DNA from: Thermoleophilaceae bacterium
GTDB taxonomy: Bacteria > Actinomycetota > Thermoleophilia > Solirubrobacterales > Thermoleophilaceae
DNA length: 64,000 nucleotides
NCBI GenBank assembly: GCA_030447725.1
Contig: JAUJOQ010000006.1
Coordinates: forward strand, 32,639-96,638
Direction of reading: 5' to 3'
In this document: piece after piece, positions 1-9,287 of the stretch
Position numbering within the stretch: position 1 is the first letter of the stretch
Layout of the letters: each line of letters starts with the position of its first letter
Made by a program: the position numbers and the translations under genes
The notes under the pieces: model-generated
Told to the model about the DNA's origin: nothing
The model's input: only the letters and a program-made list of their open reading frames with translations
The model's database searches: none

Positions 1-11
1 TGTTCCGGTGC

Positions 12-47
12 GGTGCTCGGCCGATCAGCGATCGGCCTGCGCTCCTC
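12..47 (+). repeat. Palindromic element, copy A
   Basis: A flank GGTGCTC (12-18) is followed by a perfect 8-bp stem GGCCGATC / GATCGGCC (19-26 and 30-37) around the loop AGC, then the flank TGCGCTCCTC (38-47). The same architecture with a different stem sequence recurs at 10834, 21998 (reverse), 47360 and 49345 (reverse). It lies about 90 bases before the first gene. The 5' context is outside the window. Confidence 0.75.
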
Positions 48-135
48 CCGTGATGGTCCGGTGCCTCCCCGGGACCGTTTCGGCTGCGGTCCTCTACGGA
101 ATGCGAACGCAAGCGACGGGTAGACTGCCCGCCCG

Positions 136-702
136 ATGGTCCGCGATCGCCTCAAGAGCACCGTTGCCGGCTGTCTGATCTGCCTGGCCCTCGGAGGCGC
201 CGTCGCGGGCTGCGGCGCCCACGAGCCGGGCGTGGACGAGGCCGCCCGCGAGGGGCTCACCATCGACGTCGCCGGCATCGAGTACACCGTCTTCATCACC
301 CGCCAGCTCAACCTGGCGATCACCCCCGACAAGGCGTACTACGATGGCCCGCCCGCGGGCGAGGACAGCGCGCTATTCGGCGTATTCATGACGGCGTGCA
401 ATCCTGAGGATGCCGGGGAGCCGTTGCTCCCCACGAGCGACTTCGTGGTCGAGGACAACCAGGGCAACGAGTTCGAGCCGATCGACGTTCCCGAGGACAA
501 CGAGTTCGTCTATCAGCCCCGCGAGCTTGCCCCCGGTGACTGCATACCCGAGCCCGGCAGCGTTGCCGCGCAGGGGGCGACCGCCGGCTCGATGCTCCTC
601 TTCCAGTTCCCTCTCGCCAGTACCGAGAACCGCCCGCTGGAGCTGACCATCACGGGGCCTGCGGGCTCCGGGGAGGCGAAGGTGGTCGAGCTGGACCTCT
701 AG
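136..702 (+). CDS. Conserved lipoprotein, function unknown
   Basis: This 188-residue protein begins with a basic stretch and a hydrophobic segment ending in a lipobox (GAVAGC, cysteine near residue 26), so it is probably exported and lipid-anchored. The mature part is acidic and looks like an extracellular beta-sandwich of the DUF4352 kind (motifs TRQLN and YYDGP, a paired-cysteine region near residues 85-130). I do not recognise a specific function. The ATG at 136 gives a full signal peptide. The stop overlaps, tail to tail, the remnant of a methyltransferase gene on the other strand. Confidence 0.8.
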   Translation: MVRDRLKSTVAGCLICLALGGAVAGCGAHEPGVDEAAREGLTIDVAGIEYTVFITRQLNLAITPDKAYYDGPPAGEDSALFGVFMTACNPEDAGEPLLPTSDFVVEDNQGNEFEPIDVPEDNEFVYQPRELAPGDCIPEPGSVAAQGATAGSMLLFQFPLASTENRPLELTITGPAGSGEAKVVELDL

Positions 703-1489
703 CCGAGCTGGGCGCAGATCGCGCGCGGGTCGCCGTCCTCGTCGGCCATGACGTCCCACCCCTCGAAGCCGGACTCACCAAGCAGTTGTCCTACCGGTTC
801 TGCTTGGTCCCCACCCAACTCCAGCAGCAACCAGCCACCAGGCCTCAGCCAGCGTGCGCTTCTTCGTACGACCTCCCCAAGAAGGTCCGTGCCGTTCACC
901 CCGCCATCGAGCGCGAGCCGTGGCTCAAATGTCTGGACGTCGCGCGGGAGCAAGCGCAGCGAGTCCGTCGGCACGTACGGCACGACAGCCGTCAACACGT
1001 CGACGCGGCGCTCGAACTATCGCGGTAGCGGATCATCCAGACAGCCCTCGAACACCTCGACGCCATTGCGCCGCGCACATTGCACTGCGTCCCTGTCGAG
1101 ATCGGTCGCAAGCACCTGCGCCGTCGGCACGGCAGCGGCGAGCACGGCCGCAACTGCGCCTACGCCCGTGCAGAGGTCCTCGGCCACCCCCGCCGACGGG
1201 AGCAGCGTCACCGCTCGTCGCGCTAACGGCTCTGTCTGCCATCGCGGCACGTAGACGCCCGGTGTGACGAACAACTTGACGCCGCAGAAAGTGAGCGCAC
1301 CCGTCGCCATGCGATGGGCTCGCCATTGGTGCGGCGAGACACCAAGTCATGGAGCAGGTCGGCATCACCGCCAGCAGCCTGTATGAGCTCACCGGCTTCC
1401 TCGAAGGCAGCGATGCAGCCCGCCTCGGCGAGCGTCTGCGCCACCGAGACGCGATCGGACTGATCGGTTTGCTCGTCGCCCGTGCTCAC
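699..1489 (-). pseudogene. Decayed PrmC/HemK-related glutamine methyltransferase
   Basis: Three pieces read in order on the minus strand rebuild a PrmC-like protein. Piece 1 (1489 to about 1310) is an N-terminal helical part ending RTNGEPIAW. Piece 2 (about 1310 to 1017, another frame) carries GVYVPRWQTEPL and the SAM-binding region EDLCTGVGAVA. Piece 3 (same frame as piece 2, after an in-frame TAG at 1017-1019) carries VPYVPTDSLRLLP and EPRLALDGG. There is thus one frameshift near 1305-1315 and one nonsense codon. The family's catalytic NPPY motif now reads AVVPY. Several independent lesions argue for real decay rather than a sequencing error. It most resembles the actinobacterial PrmC paralogue of uncertain substrate, not necessarily the release-factor enzyme itself. 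Confidence 0.85.
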
Positions 1490-1514
1490 GACTGGCCCGG
1501 CGGCCCAGTCCGGG

Positions 1515-3194
1515 CTACTGCTCTTTCAGGCCGGCGACCAGCACAGGTTGCGCCGCCGGGGCAGCGGTCGCTCCACCGGCGCCGTTGCGCACGAACAGCA
1601 CCGCCACCACGATCTCGGGCTTGCCCGCCGGCGCGTAGGAGGTGAACCAGGCGTCGGTATTGGAGGCGTCGGACTCGACGGCGTCGGGCCCGCGGGTGTC
1701 TCCGAGCTCGGCCGTGCCGGTCTTGCCGGCCACCTTCACGTCTTCGATTGCGGCCAAGGTGCCGGTGCCGTAGTCGACCACACCCACCATCAGCCGCTCG
1801 ATCGTGCGGGCGGTCTGCTCCGAGGTCACGCGGCGTGACTCGCGAGGTCCGCCGAGGAGCAGCGTGGGCGTTTCCCTCACACCTCCGTTGGCGATCGTCT
1901 GCGCCACGGAGGCCATCTGGAGCGGGGTGGCCAGCACGCGGCCCTGTCCTATCGCGCTCGAGCCGATCTCGAGCGGCGAGGTCATCTCTTCCGCCTTGGG
2001 CACGGTGCTCTCCTTGGCCCCGGAGATCGTCGGCTCTTCGTTCCAACCGAAGCGCTCGGCTGTGGCCACCAGGCGCTCTGCGCCCACCTCCACGCCGAGC
2101 GGGGCGAACACCGAGTTGCAGGAGTGCGCGAAGCTGGCGCCGAAGGTCCCGCCGCACAGCTCGCCGTTGGCGTTCTCGAGCGGCACGCCGTCGATGAGGG
2201 CCGAGCTGACAACTTCGAACTCGTCCGATGGCTTGACCAGATCGTGATCGAGGGCGGCGGTGGTGGTCACGAGCTTGAAGGTGGACCCCGGTGGCTGGGG
2301 CGCCGAGAAGGCCACTCCGGCGAGGGCCCGCACCTCGCCCGTTCGTGGATCGAGGGCTGCTATGCCGCCCAGGCTGCCCGCCAGCGCGGTCACCGCGGCA
2401 GCCTGGATGTCGGTGTCGATCGTCGAGCGCACCGGCCCCCCGGCTCGCGGGGGGGTGCGAGTCAGCACCTCCGAGCCGGCGAGCAGCACGCCGCCGGGCC
2501 GGCCCTCCACTTGACGCTGCAGAGCGCGCTCGAGGCCGCTCGTGCCCACCGGGGTGTCCTCCTCGAACCCACGGGCGAACAGCTCTCGGCGCTCCTCGGC
2601 GTCCTCGCTGCGAGTCACGGTGCCGGCGACGCTCGAGCCGATTCCGTCGGGCGGGGACGTGCGTGCCGCGGCCGGGCCCTCGACCAGCACCTCGCCGTCA
2701 CGGGAGAGGATCGGGGCGCGCGGCGGCACCTGCACGCGACGGCTCAGCTCGTCCCCCGTGGCCAGTCCGGGGAAGACGAGGTGAGGAGCCCACTGCACCT
2801 TCTCCTCCTGACCCACAGGCAGAACGACTTCGCCCTCGACGGTGCCGAACATGCGAGTGCGCACCGTGACGGGCACGCTCACCTCACCGTCGCCGGCAAC
2901 GGAGGGATCCCCCGTCTCCACCGCCACTGCGGTGGCCACCGCACCCGCGCGTGCGTAGGCGGCGGTGAAGTCTTTCAGGGACACCTGCGCCTGCACGTCG
3001 GTGGCGAGCAGGCGGTGCATGCCGGCGTAGTCGTTGTCGCTCCACGCGCCTGCGAACCGGGCGGCGACCCGTTCGGAACCCGACTCGAAGGCAGAGCCGA
3101 ACCCGACGCCCGCCAGCAGAGCCGCGGCGGCAAGTCCCCCGAGCGGCAACGCCCGATGTGTGAGGCGCCTGCGGCGCTCGAGCGTGGGTTTCAT
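1515..3194 (-). CDS. Penicillin-binding protein (class B-like transpeptidase)
   Basis: A 559-residue peptidoglycan D,D-transpeptidase, presumably cross-linking cell wall outside the membrane. An N-terminal membrane anchor (about 10-35) is followed by an NTF2-like MecA_N-type domain (about 40-135), a dimerisation region and the transpeptidase domain. All three active-site motifs are visible: STFK (S304), SCN (about 358) and KTG (about 491). The start is placed at the ATG at 3194 rather than 26 codons upstream, because the longer form would run into the divergent gene at 3229. The 34-base gap presumably holds both promoters. Its size and MecA_N domain suggest a PBP2/PbpA-type enzyme. Confidence 0.9.
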   Translation of the reverse strand: MKPTLERRRRLTHRALPLGGLAAAALLAGVGFGSAFESGSERVAARFAGAWSDNDYAGMHRLLATDVQAQVSLKDFTAAYARAGAVATAVAVETGDPSVAGDGEVSVPVTVRTRMFGTVEGEVVLPVGQEEKVQWAPHLVFPGLATGDELSRRVQVPPRAPILSRDGEVLVEGPAAARTSPPDGIGSSVAGTVTRSEDAEERRELFARGFEEDTPVGTSGLERALQRQVEGRPGGVLLAGSEVLTRTPPRAGGPVRSTIDTDIQAAAVTALAGSLGGIAALDPRTGEVRALAGVAFSAPQPPGSTFKLVTTTAALDHDLVKPSDEFEVVSSALIDGVPLENANGELCGGTFGASFAHSCNSVFAPLGVEVGAERLVATAERFGWNEEPTISGAKESTVPKAEEMTSPLEIGSSAIGQGRVLATPLQMASVAQTIANGGVRETPTLLLGGPRESRRVTSEQTARTIERLMVGVVDYGTGTLAAIEDVKVAGKTGTAELGDTRGPDAVESDASNTDAWFTSYAPAGKPEIVVAVLFVRNGAGGATAAPAAQPVLVAGLKEQ

Positions 3195-3228
3195 GGGCAA
3201 CGCCTGGGGAGGGTACTGTCCACGCTCG

Positions 3229-4377
3229 ATGACGACGCTGGACTGGATCATCGTGGCGATCACCCTGCTCATGGCCCTCTGGGGGTATTTCCAGGGGCTG
3301 GTCGCCGGGGCGCTGGCGCTTCTGGGCTTCGGGGCGGGAGCGCTGCTCGGATCGAGGATCGGGCCGCTGCTGCTGGAGGAGGGCTCGCGGTCTCCCTACG
3401 CGGCCCTCTCCGCGCTCATGGGAGCTCTGCTGCTCGGCGGCCTGCTGGCCTCCGGGTTCGAGGTGCTCGGGTTTCACCTCCGTGGTCGCCTCGGCGAGCG
3501 CCTCGGCCTGCTCGACGGCGCCGGCGGGGCGATTCTCGTGGCCGGCCTCGGGCTCTTCCTGACCTGGATGGTGGGTGCGGTGGCGCTTCAGGTGCCCGGG
3601 GGGAGGGAGCTGCGAGACCCGATCCAGAAGTCGGCGATCCTGCGTCAGCTCAACGCCACGCTGCCCCCGTCGGGTCCGCTGCTCAACGCGCTCGCGCGCT
3701 TCGACCCGTTCCCGCGCATCGACGGTCCGTCGGTCGATGTCCGCCCGCCGGACTCCGCCATCGCCCGCGACCCCCAGGTACGGGCTGCGAGGCGCAGCGT
3801 GGTGAAGGTGCTCGGCACGGCATGCGGCCTGGGTGTCCAGGGATCCGGGTGGATCGCCGGCGACGGCATCGTGGTCACCAACGCCCACGTGGTCGCGGGC
3901 CAGGACGACACGACCGTCCAGGTAGGGGGGCAGGGCGACTCCCACGATGCCGATGCGATCTGGTTCGACGACCGCAACGACCTGGCGATCCTGCGTTCGC
4001 CGGGAGTGTCGGGCACCCCGGCGTTGAAGCTCAACACGGGCGCGAAGACCGGAACCTCCGCGGCCATTCTCGGGTTCCCCGAGAACGGCCCCTTCGACGT
4101 GCAGCCCGGTCGGCTCGGGGCCACCAAGAGCGCCCTGATCCAGGACGCCTCCGGCCGGGGGCGGGTGCGGCGGCGGATCACCGGAGTACGGGGAACCGTC
4201 CGGTCGGGCAACTCGGGCGGGCCCGTGGTCGACGGGCGCGGGCGGGTGGTCACCACGATCTTTGCCGCTACCGTCGCTGCTGCCCCCGCCAGTGCCTTCG
4301 GGGTGCCCGACACCATCGTTCGCGACGCCCTCGGGCAGGCCGGCGACACGGTGGACACCGGGCCCTGCACGGGCTGA
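3229..4377 (+). CDS. Membrane-anchored serine protease (CvpA + trypsin, MarP-like)
   Basis: 382 residues. The first 125 or so form about four membrane helices of the CvpA/colicin V production family. They are followed by a chymotrypsin-fold protease domain with the triad H220 (TNAHVV), D251 (NDLAIL) and S329 (GNSGGP). Cysteines at 199 and 380 could form the disulfide known to hold MarP active. MarP of Mycobacterium is a periplasmic protease for acid and oxidative stress that acts on cell-wall hydrolases; the same domain order suggests a similar envelope-stress role. The ATG at 3229 starts directly with the first helix. It is divergent from the penicillin-binding protein gene, which fits a cell-wall theme. 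Confidence 0.9.
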   Translation: MTTLDWIIVAITLLMALWGYFQGLVAGALALLGFGAGALLGSRIGPLLLEEGSRSPYAALSALMGALLLGGLLASGFEVLGFHLRGRLGERLGLLDGAGGAILVAGLGLFLTWMVGAVALQVPGGRELRDPIQKSAILRQLNATLPPSGPLLNALARFDPFPRIDGPSVDVRPPDSAIARDPQVRAARRSVVKVLGTACGLGVQGSGWIAGDGIVVTNAHVVAGQDDTTVQVGGQGDSHDADAIWFDDRNDLAILRSPGVSGTPALKLNTGAKTGTSAAILGFPENGPFDVQPGRLGATKSALIQDASGRGRVRRRITGVRGTVRSGNSGGPVVDGRGRVVTTIFAATVAAAPASAFGVPDTIVRDALGQAGDTVDTGPCTG

Positions 4378-4435
4378 CGGCGGCTCGAACCGAAACTCGC
4401 TGCCCCGAGGTCTGTTCGATACAACCCCGCCGCTG

Positions 4436-5281
4436 ATGACATCTGCGCTCACATCCCGCGTACCGGCTGTAGCCGCTGGCGCTATCGCTGTTGCTCTAAG
4501 CCTCTGCACATCGCAGAGTGCTACAGCTTTCGCGCCCAATCCCTGTCGGGACGGGGTGAAGCGGCTCACGCTCAACTGCCCCGACCTGGTGATGAAGCGG
4601 CCCTCCGGCCTGGCGCTGGACTACACCGCCCGAGCCGGTCGCGTGGTACTGCGCGCCGGCAACTCGATCGACAACGTGGGCCGCGGCCCGGCCGAGCTGC
4701 ACGGCACGAGGGTGAGCAGGTACTTCATGAAGGGACGTCAGCGCATCTACCGGCGCGCGGGCGGCCGGCTTGGCATCACGACCGGCGCCCGGCTGTTCTT
4801 CAAGTTCGTGCCCCGCCAGCTGCGCTACTGGAAGTTCCACCGGGCCGCCGCGTTTCAGCTCTGGCGGATCGACTCGAGAGGACGGCGAACCACGATCGTG
4901 AGAAGGGGCCCCAAGGTCAGCTACTGCCTGCGCGACCTCGAGCACTCCCGCTCCGGCCTCGCCCGATCGCCGGCCACCTTCGTCTACCCGGCGTGCAGCA
5001 CCGACGGGGGCGAGAAGAGAGTGACCCTCGGCACTTCGGTCGGCTGGTCGGATGTCTACCCGCCCAGCTACCCCGAGCAGTGGATCGACGTGACGGGGCT
5101 GCGCGGCTGCTTCGCCTACCGCCACATCGCCGATCCCCGCAACGGCATCTACGAGTCGAACGAGCGCAACAACTCGGCAACGACGGTCGTGCGGCTGCCT
5201 TTCCGCGCGGGTCGCCAGAGCTGCCCCGGCGGCCGCGTCGAGGGCGCGGGCCGGCGGCAGGCCAACCCATACGGCTACTGA
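4436..5281 (+). CDS. Secreted lysyl-oxidase-like protein, copper site degenerate
   Basis: 281 residues with a signal peptide (hydrophobic core, cleavage near SATA-FA). The mature part follows the bacterial lysyl oxidase family: early RPSGLALDY, a central CLRDL, GWSDVYPPSYPEQWIDVTGL, and the ending DPRNGIYESNERNNSA. In active relatives the copper site is a run of histidines (HxHWHF-like). Here the matching place reads YWKFHRAAAFQLW, with most of those histidines replaced, so amine oxidase activity is doubtful. The ATG at 4436 begins the signal peptide. It follows the protease gene by 58 bases and may share its transcript. Confidence 0.7.
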   Translation: MTSALTSRVPAVAAGAIAVALSLCTSQSATAFAPNPCRDGVKRLTLNCPDLVMKRPSGLALDYTARAGRVVLRAGNSIDNVGRGPAELHGTRVSRYFMKGRQRIYRRAGGRLGITTGARLFFKFVPRQLRYWKFHRAAAFQLWRIDSRGRRTTIVRRGPKVSYCLRDLEHSRSGLARSPATFVYPACSTDGGEKRVTLGTSVGWSDVYPPSYPEQWIDVTGLRGCFAYRHIADPRNGIYESNERNNSATTVVRLPFRAGRQSCPGGRVEGAGRRQANPYGY

Positions 5282-5333
5282 GCGCCATCCACACAGCGCT
5301 CGGTGTCCTGCGTATGGTGGGGGAGGTAACTCC

Positions 5334-7631
5334 ATGGCCAAGACACTTGTAGTCGCAGAGAAGCCGTCCGTCGCGCGCGATTTCACCGCGGCGCTTCCGG
5401 GCGCCTTCAAGCAGTCGAAGGACAAGACCAGCCTGGAGGGCGACGACTACGTGATCACATGGGCGGTGGGCCACCTCGTGGGCCTGGCCGAGCCCGACGC
5501 GTACGACCCCAAGCTCAAGAAGTGGCGCTATGCCGATCTGCCGATCGTGCCCGACAAGTTCAAGCTGGTGCCCAACGACGACCGTGCGAAGAAGCAGCTC
5601 TCGGCGATCCACAAGCTGATGGCCCGCGACGACGTGGACGACGTGATCAACGCCTGCGACGCCGGCCGCGAGGGCGAGCTGATCTTCGCCTACGTCTACG
5701 AGACCGCGAAGAAGCAGAAGCCCGTGCAGCGGTTGTGGCTGTCCTCCATGACGCGCAAGGCGATCGAGGATGCGTTCACGCGCCTGCGCCCCGGTGAGGA
5801 GATGGAGAGCCTGGAGGATGCCGCCCGCTCTCGCTCCGAGGCCGACTGGATGGTGGGCATGAACGCCACCAGGGCAGCCTCCATCCGCCTGCGCGCCGCC
5901 TTCGACGGCGCCGTGTCACTGGGCCGCGTGCAGACCCCGACCCTGGCGCTCGTCGCGCGGCGCGAGGAGGAGATTCGCGCCTTCGTCCCGGAGCCGTACT
6001 GGCTGGTCGAGGCCAAGTTCGCCGCCGGTGAGGAACGCAACTACACCGGCCGCTACATGGGCGGCAAGCGGATCGCAGAGGACCTCGCCGCCAAGATCGT
6101 CGAGGAGACCCGCGACCGGCCGGGGAGGATCACCAAGCTCGACAAGAAGGAGGAGTCCGAGCGTCCTCAGATGCTCTACGACCTCACCTCCCTGCAGCGC
6201 CACGCCAACACGATGCACGGCTTCTCGGCCCGCCGCACGCTCGGCGCCGCCCAGAAGCTCTACGAGGAGCACAAGGCGCTCACCTATCCGCGGACCAACT
6301 CCCGCTACCTGACCGGCGACATGGTCGACGAGATCCGGCCGACAGCAGAGCTCGTGGGGCACAACCCGCCCTACAGGAAGGGAGCGGAGTACGTGGTCTC
6401 GCTCGACAAGCTGCCGCTGGGGCGCGTCGTCGATGACAAGAAGGTCCAGGACCACCACGCGATCATCCCCACGAAGTCCGAGCACGAGCTGTCGAAGATG
6501 GGAGCCGACGAGCTCAAGGTCTACGACCTGGTGGCGAAGCGGTTCCTGGCGATCTTTCATCCCGACGCGGTGTTCGAGCGCACCCGGGTGGAGACCACGG
6601 TGGCCGAGCACGTGTTCCGCACCAGCGGGCGCGTGCTCGTGCAGGCCGGGTGGCGCGCGGTGTACGGCGAGACCGCGCAATCGGCCGACGAGCCGGCGGA
6701 CGACTCCGGCGGCGATCAGCTGCTGCCCAGGCTCGAGCAGGGCGAGGATGTGCAGACCCGGTCGGTCGAGTCGCTGCGCAAGGAGACCCAGCCCCCACGC
6801 CGGTACACGGAAGCCTCGCTGCTGGCGGCGATGGAGACCGCGGGGAAGGAGATCGAGGAGGCGGAGCTGCGCGAGGCCATGAAGGAGTCGGGCATCGGCA
6901 CGCCGGCCACCCGTGCGTCGATCATCGAGCGCCTGATCTCGGTCGGCTACGTCGAGCGGGAGGGGCGGGCGCTGCACGCCACCGAGAAGGGGATTCAGGT
7001 GATCAGGCTGCTGGGCGAGCACCCGCTCACCTCCGCCGGCCTGACCGGCGACTGGGAGCGCCGGCTCGGCCTGATCGAGCGCGGGGGTGACTCACGTCCG
7101 GCGTTCATGAAGGACATCGCCAAGTTCGTGACCGACACGGTGGTCGAGCTGGACAAGTTGAAAGGGGTGCAGATCGAGCGCGCCAAGCTCGGTCCGTGCC
7201 CGGTCTGCGGCCGTGAGGTGGTGGAGAACCGCAAGGGTTATTCCTGCTGGTCCAAGGACGATCCGGGCTGCGGCTTCGTGATTTGGAAGAAGAAGGCCAG
7301 CAAGATGCTGCCGGTGTCGGTTGCCAAGGAGTTGATGGAGTCGCTCAAGGCTTCGATCGATCGCGGCGACGAGCCTGCGGTCGGGCGCACCGCCAAGCCT
7401 GTCACCGGCTTCCGTGGGCGCTCTGGCCGTAGTTTCCGCGCGAAGCTCAAGATCGAGCCGCGCACCGACGCCGAGGGCAAGTGGAAGGTCGACTTCGACG
7501 AGGAGTGGGCCAAGGAGCCCCCGAAGGATCAGGGTGACGGAGACGGCTCCGACGGCGGCCAGGCGGCCGGTCAGGCCGCCGACGAGACCGCCGCCGAGCA
7601 GACCGCCGCCGTCGCGGCACGCGCCGGCTGA
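5334..7631 (+). CDS. topB: Type IA DNA topoisomerase, TopB/topoisomerase III group
   Basis: 765 residues. The Toprim domain starts at once (VVAEKPSVARDF; acidic DAGREGELIF near residue 110), followed by the central topoisomerase domain with the active-site tyrosine Y318 in LTYPRTNSRYL. A C-terminal four-cysteine zinc element (CPVCGREV ... CWSKDDPGCGF) and an acidic, low-complexity tail close the protein. It relaxes or decatenates DNA by single-strand passage. Motif spelling and the start in AEKPSVA place it with TopB rather than TopA. The start is backed by GGGGGAGG seven bases upstream. The main topA is presumably elsewhere. Confidence 0.9.
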   Translation: MAKTLVVAEKPSVARDFTAALPGAFKQSKDKTSLEGDDYVITWAVGHLVGLAEPDAYDPKLKKWRYADLPIVPDKFKLVPNDDRAKKQLSAIHKLMARDDVDDVINACDAGREGELIFAYVYETAKKQKPVQRLWLSSMTRKAIEDAFTRLRPGEEMESLEDAARSRSEADWMVGMNATRAASIRLRAAFDGAVSLGRVQTPTLALVARREEEIRAFVPEPYWLVEAKFAAGEERNYTGRYMGGKRIAEDLAAKIVEETRDRPGRITKLDKKEESERPQMLYDLTSLQRHANTMHGFSARRTLGAAQKLYEEHKALTYPRTNSRYLTGDMVDEIRPTAELVGHNPPYRKGAEYVVSLDKLPLGRVVDDKKVQDHHAIIPTKSEHELSKMGADELKVYDLVAKRFLAIFHPDAVFERTRVETTVAEHVFRTSGRVLVQAGWRAVYGETAQSADEPADDSGGDQLLPRLEQGEDVQTRSVESLRKETQPPRRYTEASLLAAMETAGKEIEEAELREAMKESGIGTPATRASIIERLISVGYVEREGRALHATEKGIQVIRLLGEHPLTSAGLTGDWERRLGLIERGGDSRPAFMKDIAKFVTDTVVELDKLKGVQIERAKLGPCPVCGREVVENRKGYSCWSKDDPGCGFVIWKKKASKMLPVSVAKELMESLKASIDRGDEPAVGRTAKPVTGFRGRSGRSFRAKLKIEPRTDAEGKWKVDFDEEWAKEPPKDQGDGDGSDGGQAAGQAADETAAEQTAAVAARAG

Positions 7632-7695
7632 ACCGACATCCTCGCGAGGCCGTAGGGTCGCTTTCCCCGATCCGCCAAACCAGTCAGGAGATCCC

Positions 7696-8145
7696 ATGTT
7701 CAAGAGATACGGATGTACGTTCGCAGTCGTGCTGCTGGCTGTCGGCGCGGGCGCCGGTTGCGGCGGCGAGGACGAGGAGCCGCTCACCAAGGCCGAGTAC
7801 ATCGAGCAGGGCGATGCCATCTGCAAGAAGGCCCAGGAGGAGGTCGAGAAGGAGGTCGAGGAGATGTTCGGCGACCTCGGCGCCACCGAGGAGCCATCGG
7901 AGGAGCAGCTCACGACCCTCGTCGAGGACGTGCTGAAGCCCAACACGGAGGGGCAGCTCAGCGAGCTGCGCGACCTCCCTCCGCCCGAGGGCGACGAGGA
8001 CACCCTGAACGGCATCTACGACGGGGTCGACGAGGCCCTGGCAAAGATCGAGGACGACCCGAAGATCCTGCTCAGCGGAGACGATCCCTTCGAGGCTCCC
8101 AGTGAAAAGGCTGCCGACTACGGGTTCAAGGTGTGCTCGAACTGA
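7696..8145 (+). CDS. Small acidic lipoprotein, function unknown
   Basis: 149 residues with a lipoprotein signal (hydrophobic core, then AGAGC) and a mature part dominated by acidic helices. It has two further cysteines (DAICKKA and near the C-terminal end, VCSN) that could pair. The motif KAEYIEQGDAICKKA recurs in small helical lipoproteins of Thermoleophilia as I remember them; no function is assigned. The ATG at 7696 has CAGGAG five bases upstream. It ends 7 bases before the stop of a converging gene. Confidence 0.75.
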   Translation: MFKRYGCTFAVVLLAVGAGAGCGGEDEEPLTKAEYIEQGDAICKKAQEEVEKEVEEMFGDLGATEEPSEEQLTTLVEDVLKPNTEGQLSELRDLPPPEGDEDTLNGIYDGVDEALAKIEDDPKILLSGDDPFEAPSEKAADYGFKVCSN

Positions 8146-8152
8146 CGCAGGA

Positions 8153-9238
8153 TCACGGCCCGGACAGGTCGACGTCCGTCAGGACGCCGACCTGCTCCGG
8201 CGCGCCGGTCTCACCCAGCCAGGTGACGGTTCCGGGCCAGTAGGGGTTCTCAGGGCCGCTGCCGTCCACGAACACGGCCTCGTACAGCCAGCTGCCCGTG
8301 TTGGTCAGGCGTCTGTGACCAGGTAGCCACCAGCCCTCGACGTCGTCCTCGAGCGGTCCAGCGCGATGGGTATGACCAAAGATGACGTGGTCTGCCTCGA
8401 TGCCGGTGGCGGCCACCACCGCCGCCATCGCGCGTAGCCCGCCTCGGCGCAGCTCCGCTCCAGAGATGTCGGGCCGGAAGGGGCCGAGGCCGGCGGCGTT
8501 GATCGCCGCCACGGCGGCGGGAATCGCGACCTTGCCCAGCGCCAGCCCGGTCAGGCTGCGCCCCCCGTCGGGGCTCGATCGCTTCCAGACGCTGCGGGAC
8601 AGATCACCGCCTTTGGTGACCGCACTGGCGGGTGAGTTCTGCACCATGCTGTGGGCGAAGGCGTAGATCGGCGACAGCGCCGCCTCGTAGGCCTCGACAG
8701 CGGGGCCGCCGGTCGCGCGAACGCCGGTGAAGCGCGCGATCGCCGAAGCCAGGACACACTCCATCCGCGGCACGGTCAGGTGCATGTCGAGGTAATGGCC
8801 ATGGGTCGCGTAGACGTCCTCCCGCAGACGGATGCCGGGATAGGCCAGCACGACCTCGGTGCGGGGCATGAGCGCCGCCACCCGGGCGGCGAGCGGGCCA
8901 TGGGCGGGGTCGAAGGTGCCCTCAGGGAGCAGCGTCGTTACTCCTGCGAGGCGCGCCGCCTCGAGTGAGGGCGCCACGAGCTCGTGGTCGTGGTTGCCCG
9001 GGACCATCACAAGCTGCTTTCCCTCGGTCGCCTCCCCGAGGCCCTCGAGCAACGGGCGCGCCAGATCCAGCACCTCCGCCGAGGGACGCTCGCGCAGCTC
9101 GAGCGCATCTCCGAGCAGCACGACCCGGTCGGCCGGAGCGAGGGCTTCGAGGAGGCGCGCCCGCACGTCGGGACGGCGCGTCACGTCTCCGCCGGAGACG
9201 GTGCCGAGGTGCAGGTCGGAGACGATGGCGGTGACCAC
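8153..9238 (-). CDS. Metallophosphoesterase (calcineurin-like)
   Basis: 361 residues with the standard dinuclear-metal signature in order: SDLHLG at the N-terminus, GDALEL, PGNHDHE, and the C-terminal FGHTHRAG. The central part contains helices with some hydrophobic character, but no clear transmembrane anchor. Substrate cannot be told from sequence; relatives include UDP-diacylglucosamine pyrophosphatase-like and general phosphodiesterases. I prefer the GTG at 9238, nine codons after a TTG at 9265, because it places the metal motif a normal distance from the start. Confidence 0.8.
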   Translation of the reverse strand: MVTAIVSDLHLGTVSGGDVTRRPDVRARLLEALAPADRVVLLGDALELRERPSAEVLDLARPLLEGLGEATEGKQLVMVPGNHDHELVAPSLEAARLAGVTTLLPEGTFDPAHGPLAARVAALMPRTEVVLAYPGIRLREDVYATHGHYLDMHLTVPRMECVLASAIARFTGVRATGGPAVEAYEAALSPIYAFAHSMVQNSPASAVTKGGDLSRSVWKRSSPDGGRSLTGLALGKVAIPAAVAAINAAGLGPFRPDISGAELRRGGLRAMAAVVAATGIEADHVIFGHTHRAGPLEDDVEGWWLPGHRRLTNTGSWLYEAVFVDGSGPENPYWPGTVTWLGETGAPEQVGVLTDVDLSGP

Positions 9239-9287
9239 GGCCGTCGCATCCTGACAGGGCCGCAACAGCCGCCTATGCTGACCGCGG

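Noticed and set aside
2124..4436. A 770-codon open frame on the plus strand across the penicillin-binding protein and protease genes
   Set aside because: Its translation is arginine/histidine-rich with no domain, and it lies opposite and out of frame to two genes with complete catalytic motifs. It is a by-product of high GC.
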